Below, piece after piece: positions 46,805 through 54,733 of a stretch of 58,047 nt of DNA. The translations under genes were made by a program, and so were the position numbers. The DNA lies in contig JAEXAS010000045.1 in assembly GCA_023458095.1 (NCBI GenBank), positions 1-58,047 of the forward strand. The letters are read 5' to 3'. Every line of letters begins with the position of its first letter. Position 1 is the stretch's first letter. The notes below the pieces were generated by a model, which saw only the letters and a program-made list of their open reading frames with translations, was not told the origin of the DNA and did no database searches. This stretch comes from Actinomycetes bacterium (GTDB lineage Bacteria > Actinomycetota > Actinomycetes > Propionibacteriales > Propionibacteriaceae).

Positions 46805-47017
46805 ATGCGTTTGTCCACCCGCAACCAGTTCGCCGGCAAGGTTGTCTCGATCACCACCGGGGAAGCTATGTCGATCGTCAAGGTCGCCATTGATGGCACC
46901 GATCTGGTCGTCACCGCCGCCGTTACCGCCGACGCCGTGGCAGACCTCGGCCTCACCGTCGGCGCGTCCACCTATGCCCTGGTCAAAGCCACCGAAGTTC
47001 AGCTCGCCGTCGACTGA
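46805..47017 (+). CDS. mop: Mop-type molybdate-binding TOBE protein (molbindin)
   Basis: A 70-residue single TOBE domain that stores or delivers molybdate as a ring of subunits. The sequence RLSTRNQFAGKVVSITTGEAMSIVKVAIDG is the classic start, followed by the conserved VTADAVADLGLTVGASTYALVKATEV. GGAGG six bases before the ATG decides the start over one four codons up. It is convergent with modC, with a stem-loop between them. Confidence 0.9.
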   Translation: MRLSTRNQFAGKVVSITTGEAMSIVKVAIDGTDLVVTAAVTADAVADLGLTVGASTYALVKATEVQLAVD

Positions 47018-47031
47018 CCGCCACCGAACCT

Positions 47032-47099
47032 CGGACGCCTCCTGACCCTGCTCATGCCGGGCCCCGCGCCGGCCCGCCGAGCGGCTCGGGAGGCGTTCG
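47032..47099. terminator. Hairpin between convergent mop and modC
   Basis: An 11-bp stem (47032-47042 with 47089-47099, one wobble pair) encloses a GC-rich inner hairpin (GCCGG). It may stop transcripts from both sides. There is no T run. Confidence 0.55.
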
Positions 47100-47111
47100 G
47101 CCGTTCGGCGA

Positions 47112-48182
47112 TCACAACGGATAGATCGTGACACCGGTGGCCTTGACCGAGAAGGTGGCTTCGCAGCCGGGGTAGAGGTCGAGTTCAGCCACGGCTCGCA
47201 GGGTGACATCGGCAGCCAGGAAGTGACCGTGGTGGTCATCGGCCCGCACCCGCACCAATTCTCCCCGTGGCTCCAGTTCAGCCACCGTGACCGGCACATT
47301 GTTGCGGGGACTACCATCGGGCGGCCTGCGAAAGATCGACACCGCACTGGGCGGAAAGACCGCTGCGGCCCGCTCCCCGGTGACCGGAGTCACCCCATCA
47401 CGGAAGGTGCCGGCCACCGACAGACCCTGCCCATCGGTGACTGCCCCCTCGGCATAATCGCCCCGAATCAGGTTCAGCCCGGCGATGCGCGCAGTGAAGC
47501 GGGTGCGCGGATGCTGAAGCACCTCATCGGTACGCCCCGATTCAGCGACCTGCCCCTGATTGAGGACCACGATCCGATCGGCGAGCAACAAGGCGTCCAG
47601 CAGGTCATGGGTGACGATGATCGTGGCCTGGTCGACCAGCACGCGACCCAGGACCCGACGCAGCAGTGGCGCCACCGCCACGTCCAAGGCCGCCATCGGC
47701 TCGTCCAGCAGCAACAGCTTCGGCGACGCCGCCAGCGCGCGGGCGATCGCCACCCGCTGGGCTTGGCCGCCGGAGAGTTGACGTGGACGCCGATCGGCGA
47801 GTTCAGGCACGCCCACCTCTTTGAGCCAATGCTCGGCCCGGGCCCGACTGGACGCCGGCGACGCCCCGGCCACCCGCGGCCCGAAGGCGACGTTCTCCAG
47901 AACGCTCAGGTGAGGAAACAACAGCGCATCTTGGGCCAGCAGCGCGATACCTCGGGTGTGCGGCAAGGTCCAATGCCGACGGCCATCACCCAGGGCGAAC
48001 AGTTCCTTGCCGCCCAGGAGAGCCGATCCCGAATCGGGCCGCAGTGTGCCGGCCAGAATGCTCAACAGGGTGGACTTTCCTGACCCGTTGTGGCCCAGAA
48101 GGGCCACCTTCTCCCCCGGCGCCAGCGACAACTCGGCGTCAAAATGGCGCTCAGCCAAGCTCGCCCGAAAGGTCAAAGTCAT
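47112..48182 (-). CDS. modC: Molybdate ABC transporter ATP-binding protein
   Basis: A 356-residue ATPase that drives molybdate import with ModB. Walker A is GHNGSGKST near residue 34, the signature LSGGQAQRVAIARAL near 138 and Walker B LLLLDEPMAAL near 158. The last 120 residues hold a TOBE domain that senses molybdate (LEPRGELVRVRADD). It overlaps modB by an ATGA junction. Confidence 0.95.
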   Translation of the reverse strand: MTLTFRASLAERHFDAELSLAPGEKVALLGHNGSGKSTLLSILAGTLRPDSGSALLGGKELFALGDGRRHWTLPHTRGIALLAQDALLFPHLSVLENVAFGPRVAGASPASSRARAEHWLKEVGVPELADRRPRQLSGGQAQRVAIARALAASPKLLLLDEPMAALDVAVAPLLRRVLGRVLVDQATIIVTHDLLDALLLADRIVVLNQGQVAESGRTDEVLQHPRTRFTARIAGLNLIRGDYAEGAVTDGQGLSVAGTFRDGVTPVTGERAAAVFPPSAVSIFRRPPDGSPRNNVPVTVAELEPRGELVRVRADDHHGHFLAADVTLRAVAELDLYPGCEATFSVKATGVTIYPL

Positions 48183-49018
48183 ATCAGCGTCCGCTCCGAG
48201 ATGCTGGCTGTGACCACGGTCACCACGACGGCCACCACCACCAGCACCAGCGACAGTGCGATGGCGGCATCGGTGTCGGTATAGGACTGCAGGTAGATCT
48301 CCAGTGGCAAGGTGCGCGTAACCCCTTGCAGGCTGCCAGCAAAGGTGATGGTGGCACCGAACTCACCCAGCGCACGGGCAAAGGACAGCACCGCAGCCGA
48401 TGCCAGCCCCGGCAGCACCAGCGGCAGGGTGACCTTGCGCAGCACCGTTGAGGGCCGCGCACCCAAGGTGGCGGCCACCAGTTCGTAGCGTTGACCCACC
48501 GAACGCAAGGTGCCCTCCAGCGACACCACAAGGAAGGGCAGTGCCACAAAGGTCTGAGCCAGCACCACCGCGACTGTAGAGAAGGCGATGGAGATGCCGA
48601 ACAGATTCATCACCGGCGCCACCAAACCATGGCGCCCGAAGGTGAACAGCAACGCAATGCCGCCTACCACCGGAGGCAGCACCAAGGGCAGCAGCACCAC
48701 CGACCGAATCAGCTTCTGCCCAGGGAAGCTCTCCCGAGCCAAGACCATGGCCATGGGGACGCCGAGAATCAGGCAGACCACCATGCTGGCCAACGAGGTC
48801 TGCAGACTGAGCACCAGAGCAGCCAGCGAGGAGGGGCTTGCGATGAGTTCAGCGAATCGCGCCCAGTCCATGCGCACGACCATCGCGACCAAAGGCAGCC
48901 CAATGAACAGTGCACCGATCGCGGCGGGCACATAGATCCAGCGCGGAAGACCTGAATAGACCCGACGTCGCGATACCCGCCCAGTCCGAGTCGAACCCTC
49001 GGTAATGGTGCTGGTCAT
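48179..49018 (-). CDS. modB: Molybdate ABC transporter permease
   Basis: A 279-residue permease with about six helices and the EAA-type loop FVALPFLVVSLEGTLRSVGQRYELVAATLGA near the C-terminal third. Coupled with modC (ATGA). A hairpin separates it from modA. Confidence 0.93.
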   Translation of the reverse strand: MTSTITEGSTRTGRVSRRRVYSGLPRWIYVPAAIGALFIGLPLVAMVVRMDWARFAELIASPSSLAALVLSLQTSLASMVVCLILGVPMAMVLARESFPGQKLIRSVVLLPLVLPPVVGGIALLFTFGRHGLVAPVMNLFGISIAFSTVAVVLAQTFVALPFLVVSLEGTLRSVGQRYELVAATLGARPSTVLRKVTLPLVLPGLASAAVLSFARALGEFGATITFAGSLQGVTRTLPLEIYLQSYTDTDAAIALSLVLVVVAVVVTVVTASISERTLI

Positions 49019-49042
49019 CTCGCCCCCTTCTCACGCAAAGGC

Positions 49043-49060
49043 GGCCCCGCGTGCGGGGCC
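49043..49060 (-). promoter_or_regulatory. Intercistronic hairpin between modA and modB
   Basis: A perfect 8-bp stem GGCCCCGC/GCGGGGCC with a two-base loop in the 58-base gap. In ABC operons such hairpins often protect the upstream binding-protein message or partly end transcription; here this would favour ModA over ModBC. Confidence 0.55.
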
Positions 49061-49076
49061 ACCCCACGACGATGCT

Positions 49077-49847
49077 CTACTGCGCGGCGCCGAAGCCCGC
49101 CTCAGCGAACACCTTTTGACCTTGCTCACTGAACAACAGATCGATCCAGGCTTGGCCGAGCTCGGCTTGTGGAGCGTTCTTCAACAGCACCACTGGATTG
49201 CGGTTGATCGCCTCGGAGGATTCCGGGAACTCGATTCCGGTCACCGCATCCTTGGCTGAGATTACGTCGGTCTTGTAGACCAGACCCGCATCAGCCTCGG
49301 CGGTCTTGACCTTGTTGAGCACGCTGGTGACGTCCTGCTCTTCACTGACCGGCTTCAGGGTGACCCCGGTGGCCTTCTCCAGTTTGACCGTGGCCGCACC
49401 GCAGGGGACGGCCGGTGCACACACCACCAGCTTCACTCCCGAGGTGGACAGATCCTTGAAGGCTGCAATCTTGGCAGGGTTGGCCGGCGACACGGCGATC
49501 TGGAGTTGATTGGTGGCGAACACCTTGGGATCGCTCGCATTCAGCCCAGCGTCGGTGACCACCTTCATCTGGGTGTCGTTCGCCGATACGAAGACATCGG
49601 CTTTGGCACCCTCCTTCAGCTGCGTGGCCAGGGCCTGCGATCCGGCGTAGTTCAAAGCGACCGTGGTGCCCGGATGCGCGGCTTCAAAGGTGGTTTTCAG
49701 CACATCGAAGGTCGGCTTCATTGATGCTGCCGCGAAGACGGTGACCGTCGTGGCTTGGGGCTGGGCCGGGGCGCCGGAGCAACCGGTGAGCACCAGACCC
49801 AGGCCGACCGCGACGCTTCCCAGGGCGAGGCCGATTTTGTTCAGCAT
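49077..49847 (-). CDS. modA: Molybdate-binding lipoprotein
   Basis: A 256-residue binding protein of the ModABC importer. A signal peptide ends in the lipobox VLTGCSG (Cys near residue 23). The ligand pocket pattern FAAASMKPTFDVLKTTFE and NYAGSQALATQLKEGAKADVFVSAND is that of ModA. The start is the ATG at 49847, 10 bp after the regulator gene. Confidence 0.95.
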   Translation of the reverse strand: MLNKIGLALGSVAVGLGLVLTGCSGAPAQPQATTVTVFAAASMKPTFDVLKTTFEAAHPGTTVALNYAGSQALATQLKEGAKADVFVSANDTQMKVVTDAGLNASDPKVFATNQLQIAVSPANPAKIAAFKDLSTSGVKLVVCAPAVPCGAATVKLEKATGVTLKPVSEEQDVTSVLNKVKTAEADAGLVYKTDVISAKDAVTGIEFPESSEAINRNPVVLLKNAPQAELGQAWIDLLFSEQGQKVFAEAGFGAAQ

Positions 49848-49857
49848 GAGCTTCCTT

Positions 49858-50259
49858 TCAGGCGGGGTGTGGGGTTTCCACGATGACGTTGGTGGCCTTG
49901 ACCACCGCGACCGCCACCGAGCCCAGTTCTAGGCCCAGTTCGCGGACAGCTTCGGTACTCATCAACGACACGACGCGGAAGGGGCCGCATTGCAGTTCCA
50001 CCTGCGACATGACGGTGTCGGACAGGATCTGGGTGACCAGGCCCACGAAGCGGTTCCGCGCGGAGCGGGTCACATCGGAGGGGTCGGGCATCGGATTGGC
50101 CATGGACTGGGCGAAAGCCGCCAGATCCCGACCGTCGATCACCTTTCGGCGACTCTCGTCGATCTCGACGGGGATGAGGTCAGCGTCCACCCAGCGCCGC
50201 ACGGTGTCATCGCTGACCCCCAAGAAGACCGCAGCATCGCGGATTCGCAGTTTCGTCAT
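49858..50259 (-). CDS. HTH-TOBE molybdate-responsive regulator
   Basis: A 133-residue protein. The first 50 residues form a MerR/excisionase-type helix-turn-helix (RIRDAAVFLGVSDDTVRRWVDADLIPVEID); the last 65 are a TOBE domain (ARNRFVGLVTQILSDTVMSQVELQCGP). This is the actinobacterial counterpart of ModE, with one TOBE domain. It leads the modABC operon and faces nifH across 457 bases, so it could link molybdate supply to nitrogenase expression. Confidence 0.82.
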   Translation of the reverse strand: MTKLRIRDAAVFLGVSDDTVRRWVDADLIPVEIDESRRKVIDGRDLAAFAQSMANPMPDPSDVTRSARNRFVGLVTQILSDTVMSQVELQCGPFRVVSLMSTEAVRELGLELGSVAVAVVKATNVIVETPHPA

Positions 50260-50716
50260 GGGAGCAGGCTAGCGCCCGCACCTGCGCCTGCCAGGCTCCT
50301 TCATCGTCGCGCAATCGGAATGAAACAAAACAGTCGATCGGCCGATACACCAACCTCGTATCTACGGATCGCCGTATTGATTACATCCGCATTTTCGGCT
50401 GTATGGAAGTAATTCAAATGTGTCTGCGGGTTTGAGTCGGAGCTGCCTCGCGCGCGCACGCGCGAGGGCGCGCCCGCGCATCCCCGTGCGCGAAGTGGAG
50501 CCAGAAGCCTTCCGCGAATATACGCAAAGAATCCGTTCAGAAATGGAGTAAACAAGCTGTAACACTGCACGCATTCCGGGTTACCCATACGTAACTTTCG
50601 GCTGGTGGGATTAATACCAACACGGCAAGGAGGCCTCCGGCCGGAGATCGGCAGGCCCCGCCCTCGGATCCCCGGTACCCCACCCCACTAGGTGTGGGTG
50701 ACCGCCGGAGGCATCA
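50260..50716. promoter_or_regulatory. mod-nif divergent control region and nifH leader
   Basis: A 457-base gap with no gene. It contains short perfect palindromes ATCGGCCGAT (50337-50346), TACGG/CCGTA (50363-50376) and GTTAC-N6-GTAAC (50580-50595), a CG-alternating hairpin at 50447-50466, overlapping palindromes at 50629-50646, a hairpin at 50681-50700 and the strong GGAGG of nifH at 50707-50711. A promoter of the form TTGATT-17-TGTATG at 50377-50405 is one candidate. No sigma-54 element (TGGCAC-N5-TTGC) is seen. Confidence 0.6.
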
Positions 50717-51601
50717 ATGTCCAGATCGAAACTGCGAACAACCGCACCCAACCTGACCGGGAAGGTTCACACTCAAATGCGCAAAGTAGCTATCTACGGC
50801 AAGGGTGGAATTGGCAAGTCCACCACCACTCAGAACACCGTCGCAGGCCTGGCCGAAATGGGCCGCAAGGTCATGGTCGTCGGCTGCGATCCCAAGGCTG
50901 ACTCCACCCGCCTACTGCTCGGCGGTCTCGCTCAGCGCTCCGTGCTGGACACCCTCCGGATCGAGGGCGAGGACGTCGAACTCGACGACGTGCTGGCCGA
51001 AGGCTTCAGCGAGTCCCGCTGCGTGGAGTCCGGCGGCCCCGAGCCGGGCGTCGGCTGCGCGGGTCGCGGCATCATCACCTCGATCAACCTGCTGGAGCGC
51101 CTGGGCGCCTATGAGGAAGACCTCGACTACGTCTTCTACGACGTGCTCGGCGACGTTGTGTGTGGCGGATTCGCCATGCCGATCCGCGAAGGCAAGGCCG
51201 AAGAGATCTACATCGTCGCCTCCGGCGAGATGATGGCCATGTACGCGGCAAACAACATCTGCAAGGGCATCAAGAAGTTCGCCTCCACCGGAACCGTCCG
51301 GTTGGGCGGCATCATCTGCAACAGCCGCAAGGTCGACAACGAATACGAACTGATCGATCACTTCGCCAAGGAGCTCGGCACCCAGATGATCCACTTCGTG
51401 CCGCGCGATAACGACGTGCAGCGCGCCGAGATCAACAAGAAGACCGTCATCGAGTGGAACCCCGAGTGCGCCCAGGCCAGCGAGTACCGCACCCTGGCCA
51501 CCAACATCGAGGGCAACGACATGTTCGTCATTCCCAAGCCCATGGAGGTCGACACCTTGGAGGCCCTCCTGCTCGAGCACGGCATGCTCGACGTCGCCTG
51601 A
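50717..51601 (+). CDS. nifH: Nitrogenase iron protein NifH
   Basis: The dinitrogenase reductase, an ATP-driven [4Fe-4S] homodimer that feeds electrons to NifDK. The P-loop GKGGIGKS is at residues 28-35. The cluster cysteines equivalent to Azotobacter 97 and 132 are Cys114 (GCAGRG) and Cys149 (VVCGGF), and the ADP-ribosylation site Arg100 is Arg117. The start at 50717, with GGAGG six bases before it, adds 20 residues in front of the usual MRKVAIYGKGG; the ATG at 50777 would give the standard protein but has a weaker site. First gene of nifHDKENB. Confidence 0.97.
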   Translation: MSRSKLRTTAPNLTGKVHTQMRKVAIYGKGGIGKSTTTQNTVAGLAEMGRKVMVVGCDPKADSTRLLLGGLAQRSVLDTLRIEGEDVELDDVLAEGFSESRCVESGGPEPGVGCAGRGIITSINLLERLGAYEEDLDYVFYDVLGDVVCGGFAMPIREGKAEEIYIVASGEMMAMYAANNICKGIKKFASTGTVRLGGIICNSRKVDNEYELIDHFAKELGTQMIHFVPRDNDVQRAEINKKTVIEWNPECAQASEYRTLATNIEGNDMFVIPKPMEVDTLEALLLEHGMLDVA

Positions 51602-51626
51602 TCCGATCCCCGTCAGAGGAGCACCC

Positions 51627-53336
51627 ATGAAGAAGCCCGAGCTGGCCCCCACGCTGCCTGCCAAGGCGCTGGCCGCCGTCGACTTGGACGCGGTGGCCGC
51701 CATCGACTTGTCCCGGCCTGAACCGGGGCTGTCCATGCCGATGAACTCGCCGGATCCGGAAGCCCTGGCGAAGACCTTGGTGCGGGCCTACCCGCCCAAG
51801 GTGCTGCGCAAGCGGTCCCGGCACATCAAGATCAACGACCCCCTTGAGGTGCCGAAGATCGAGGCCAACGTCCGAACCGCCCCCGGCATCATCACCCAGC
51901 GCGGCTGCTGCTACGCAGGCTGCAAGGGCGTGGTGCTCGGACCGATCACCGACATCGTGCACATCGTGCACGGTCCGGTGGGGTGCTCCTACTACGCCTG
52001 GATGACCCGCCGCAATCAGGCCGATGTCGCTGATGAGGATCAGAACTTCCTGAACTACGCCTTCACCACCGACATGACCGAGAACGAGATCATCTTCGGT
52101 GGTGAGGAGAAGCTGGCCAACGCCATCCAGGAGGCCTACGACCTCTTCCACCCCAAGGCGATCGCGGTCTTCTCCACCTGCCCGGTGGGCCTGATCGGCG
52201 ACGACGTGCATGCGGTCGCTCGCCAGATGAAGGAGAAGCTGGGGATCAACATCTTCGGATTCTCCTGCGAGGGTTACAAGGGTGTCAGCCAGTCGGCCGG
52301 TCACCACATCGCCAACAACGGATTGTTCACCAATGTGGTCGGCACCGAGGAACTGCCGGCCTCGGAGAAGACCAATCCCTTCCGGGTCAACATGCTGGGT
52401 GAGTACAACATCGGTGGTGACGCGTTCGAGATCGAACGCATGCTCAACCGCTGTGGAATCCAGCTGATCTCGACCTTCAGCGGCAACGTTCAGTACTCCG
52501 AGATCGCACGGTCCGCCGATGCGAACCTCAACCTGATCCAGTGCCACCGCTCGATCAACTACATGGCCGAGATGATGGAATCCAAGTACGGCATTCCGTG
52601 GCTGAAGGTGAACTTCATCGGGGCGGAGTCGACGGCCAAGAGCCTGCGCAAGATCGGGCGCTACTTCGACGATCCCGACCTGATCGCTCGCATCGAGGTG
52701 GTCATCGCCCAGGAGATGGCCGAAGTCGAACCGGTCCGGCACCAGGTCCGCTCGCGGGTCAATGGACGCCCGGTCATGCTCTACGTCGGCGGCTCTCGCG
52801 CCCACCACTATCAGGCGCTGTTCGCTGATATGGGCATGCCGGTGGTTTCGGCCGGCTACGAGTTCGCTCACCGGGATGACTACGAAGGTTCGGCGATGGC
52901 CGACACCATCACCATCGATGCCGACTCTCGGGCCATCGAGGAACTCGAGATCGGTCCCGACCCGGTGCGCTTCCAGCCTCGCAAGACCGAAGCCGAGATC
53001 GCCGAGTTGGAGGCCAAGGGCCTGAAGATGCACGACTACGAAGGCATGATGCCCGAAATGGCCAAGGGTTCCCTGGTCGTGGATGACATCTCCCACGTGG
53101 AACTGGAGATGCTGATCGAGGCCCACAAGCCGGCCCTGGTCTGCTCGGGCATCAAGGACAAGTACGTCATCGAGAAGATGGGCGTGCCCTGCAAGCAGCT
53201 CCACAACTACGACTACGGCGGCCCGTACGCCGGGTTCAAGGGCGCGGTCAACTTCTATGTCGAGATCGATCGCATGGTCAACGCCGAAGTCTGGCGCCTC
53301 GTCACTCCGCCGTGGGCGGCCAAGAAGCAGGCCTGA
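51627..53336 (+). CDS. nifD: Nitrogenase molybdenum-iron protein alpha chain NifD
   Basis: Catalytic subunit, 569 residues. P-cluster cysteines are Cys94, Cys120 and Cys185; FeMo-cofactor ligands equivalent to Azotobacter Cys275 and His442 are Cys306 and His526, and Gln191/His195 are Gln222/His226. The spacing from Cys306 to His526 is 53 residues longer than in Azotobacter; the extra lies around 420-475 (EELEIGPDPVRFQ). This is the known insertion of clostridial NifD. The N-terminus is about 32 residues longer than the Azotobacter one. GAGGAG before the ATG supports the start. Follows nifH by 25 bp. Confidence 0.97.
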   Translation: MKKPELAPTLPAKALAAVDLDAVAAIDLSRPEPGLSMPMNSPDPEALAKTLVRAYPPKVLRKRSRHIKINDPLEVPKIEANVRTAPGIITQRGCCYAGCKGVVLGPITDIVHIVHGPVGCSYYAWMTRRNQADVADEDQNFLNYAFTTDMTENEIIFGGEEKLANAIQEAYDLFHPKAIAVFSTCPVGLIGDDVHAVARQMKEKLGINIFGFSCEGYKGVSQSAGHHIANNGLFTNVVGTEELPASEKTNPFRVNMLGEYNIGGDAFEIERMLNRCGIQLISTFSGNVQYSEIARSADANLNLIQCHRSINYMAEMMESKYGIPWLKVNFIGAESTAKSLRKIGRYFDDPDLIARIEVVIAQEMAEVEPVRHQVRSRVNGRPVMLYVGGSRAHHYQALFADMGMPVVSAGYEFAHRDDYEGSAMADTITIDADSRAIEELEIGPDPVRFQPRKTEAEIAELEAKGLKMHDYEGMMPEMAKGSLVVDDISHVELEMLIEAHKPALVCSGIKDKYVIEKMGVPCKQLHNYDYGGPYAGFKGAVNFYVEIDRMVNAEVWRLVTPPWAAKKQA

Positions 53337-53350
53337 AAGGAATCGGACTC

Positions 53351-54733
53351 ATGCTGAAGCACACACCAACCGAGGTCACCGAGCGCAGTGCGCTGCGGAT
53401 CAATCCGGCCAAGACCTGCCAGCCCATCGGCGCCATGTACGCCGCGCTGGGCATCCACCGGTGCCTGCCGTACTCGCACGGCTCCCAGGGTTGCTGCTCC
53501 TACCATCGCAGCCACCTGACCCGGCACTTCAAGGAGCCGGTCATGGCCGCCACCAGTTCGTTCACCGAGGGTGCCTCGGTGTTCGGTGGCCAGCCGAACC
53601 TGCTCCAAGGCCTGAATACGGTCTTCACCACCTACGACCCGGACGTGGTCGCCGTCCACACCACCTGCCTGTCGGAGACCATCGGTGACGACATTCCGCA
53701 GATCGTGGGCGAGGCCAGGCGTCAGGAATTGATCCCTGAAGGCAAGCACGTCTTCCACGCCAGCACGCCCAGCTATGTGGGTTCGCATGTGGTCGGCTTT
53801 GCCAATATGTGCACCGCGATGGCGAACTACTTCGCCGTCGAGATCAAGGAGACCCGTCGCAAGAGCTCCGACAAGATCCAGGTGAACATCGCTCCCGGTT
53901 TCGTGGATCCCTCGGACATGCGCGAGCTGCGTCGGCTGGCCGAAGGCACCGGACTGAAGGTCACCATGTTCCCCGACACCTCCGGTGTGGTGGACACCCC
54001 GCAGACCGGCAAACATGTCTTCTACCCCGAGGGCGGCACCACCATTGAGGAGCTGCAGAACCTCGGACGGGGCGTCGCCACTCTGGGTCTGGGCTGGTGG
54101 GCCTCCCGCGAAGCCGCGATCGCGGTGGAGAAGAAGGCCTACGTGCCTCGGGAGATTCTCGATCTTCCGATCGGGATCTCGGCCACCGACCGATTCATGT
54201 CCAAGCTGCAGTTCCGGGGTGGCCAGCTCACCCACGAGCTGGAGACCGAGCGGGGTCGTCTGGTTGACCTGATGGTCGACACCCAGCAGCACTTCCATGG
54301 CAAGAAGGTCGCCATCTTCGGCGATCCCGACCATGTGCTGGCGCTGACCGAGTTCGCTCGGGACCTGGGCATGATTCCGGTGCATGTGTTGACCGGAACT
54401 CCGGGCAAGCGCTTCGTGAGCGAAGCCGAGCGCATTCTGGGAGCCAAGGCCGGCAACATCAAGGTGGAGGGTGACCTGTTCACGCTGCACCAGTGGATCA
54501 AGAACGAGCCGGTGGATCTGCTGTTGGGCAACACCTACGGCAAGTACATCGCCCGCGCCGAGGACATTCCGTTCGTGAGGGTGGGCTGGCCGATCCTGGA
54601 TCGGGTCGGGCACGGTCTGCAACCGACGGTCGGCTACGCCGGCGCGGTCCGCCTGATCGTGAAGATGACCGACGCGCTGCTGGATCGTCGGGATCGCGAT
54701 TCTGTCGACCACGAGTTCGAACTGGTGCTGTGA
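53351..54733 (+). CDS. nifK: Nitrogenase molybdenum-iron protein beta chain NifK
   Basis: Partner of NifD, 460 residues. P-cluster cysteines are Cys23 (KTCQPIGA), Cys48 or Cys49 (GSQGCC) and Cys106 (TTCLSE), with the Ser188 region STPSYVGSHV. The protein lacks the 47-residue N-terminal arm of the Azotobacter subunit, as clostridial NifK does. The ATG at 53351 has AAAGGA before it; a longer frame starts inside nifD. Its stop overlaps the nifE start (TGATG). Confidence 0.96.
   Translation: MLKHTPTEVTERSALRINPAKTCQPIGAMYAALGIHRCLPYSHGSQGCCSYHRSHLTRHFKEPVMAATSSFTEGASVFGGQPNLLQGLNTVFTTYDPDVVAVHTTCLSETIGDDIPQIVGEARRQELIPEGKHVFHASTPSYVGSHVVGFANMCTAMANYFAVEIKETRRKSSDKIQVNIAPGFVDPSDMRELRRLAEGTGLKVTMFPDTSGVVDTPQTGKHVFYPEGGTTIEELQNLGRGVATLGLGWWASREAAIAVEKKAYVPREILDLPIGISATDRFMSKLQFRGGQLTHELETERGRLVDLMVDTQQHFHGKKVAIFGDPDHVLALTEFARDLGMIPVHVLTGTPGKRFVSEAERILGAKAGNIKVEGDLFTLHQWIKNEPVDLLLGNTYGKYIARAEDIPFVRVGWPILDRVGHGLQPTVGYAGAVRLIVKMTDALLDRRDRDSVDHEFELVL

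Noticed and set aside
50301..50588. Small frame antisense to the nif leader
   Set aside because: It follows the CG-alternating tract and has no plausible start signal or family match.
50260..50716. Sigma-54 promoter and NifA site before nifH
   Set aside because: No TGGCAC-N5-TTGC or TGT-N10-ACA arrangement at a suitable distance was found.
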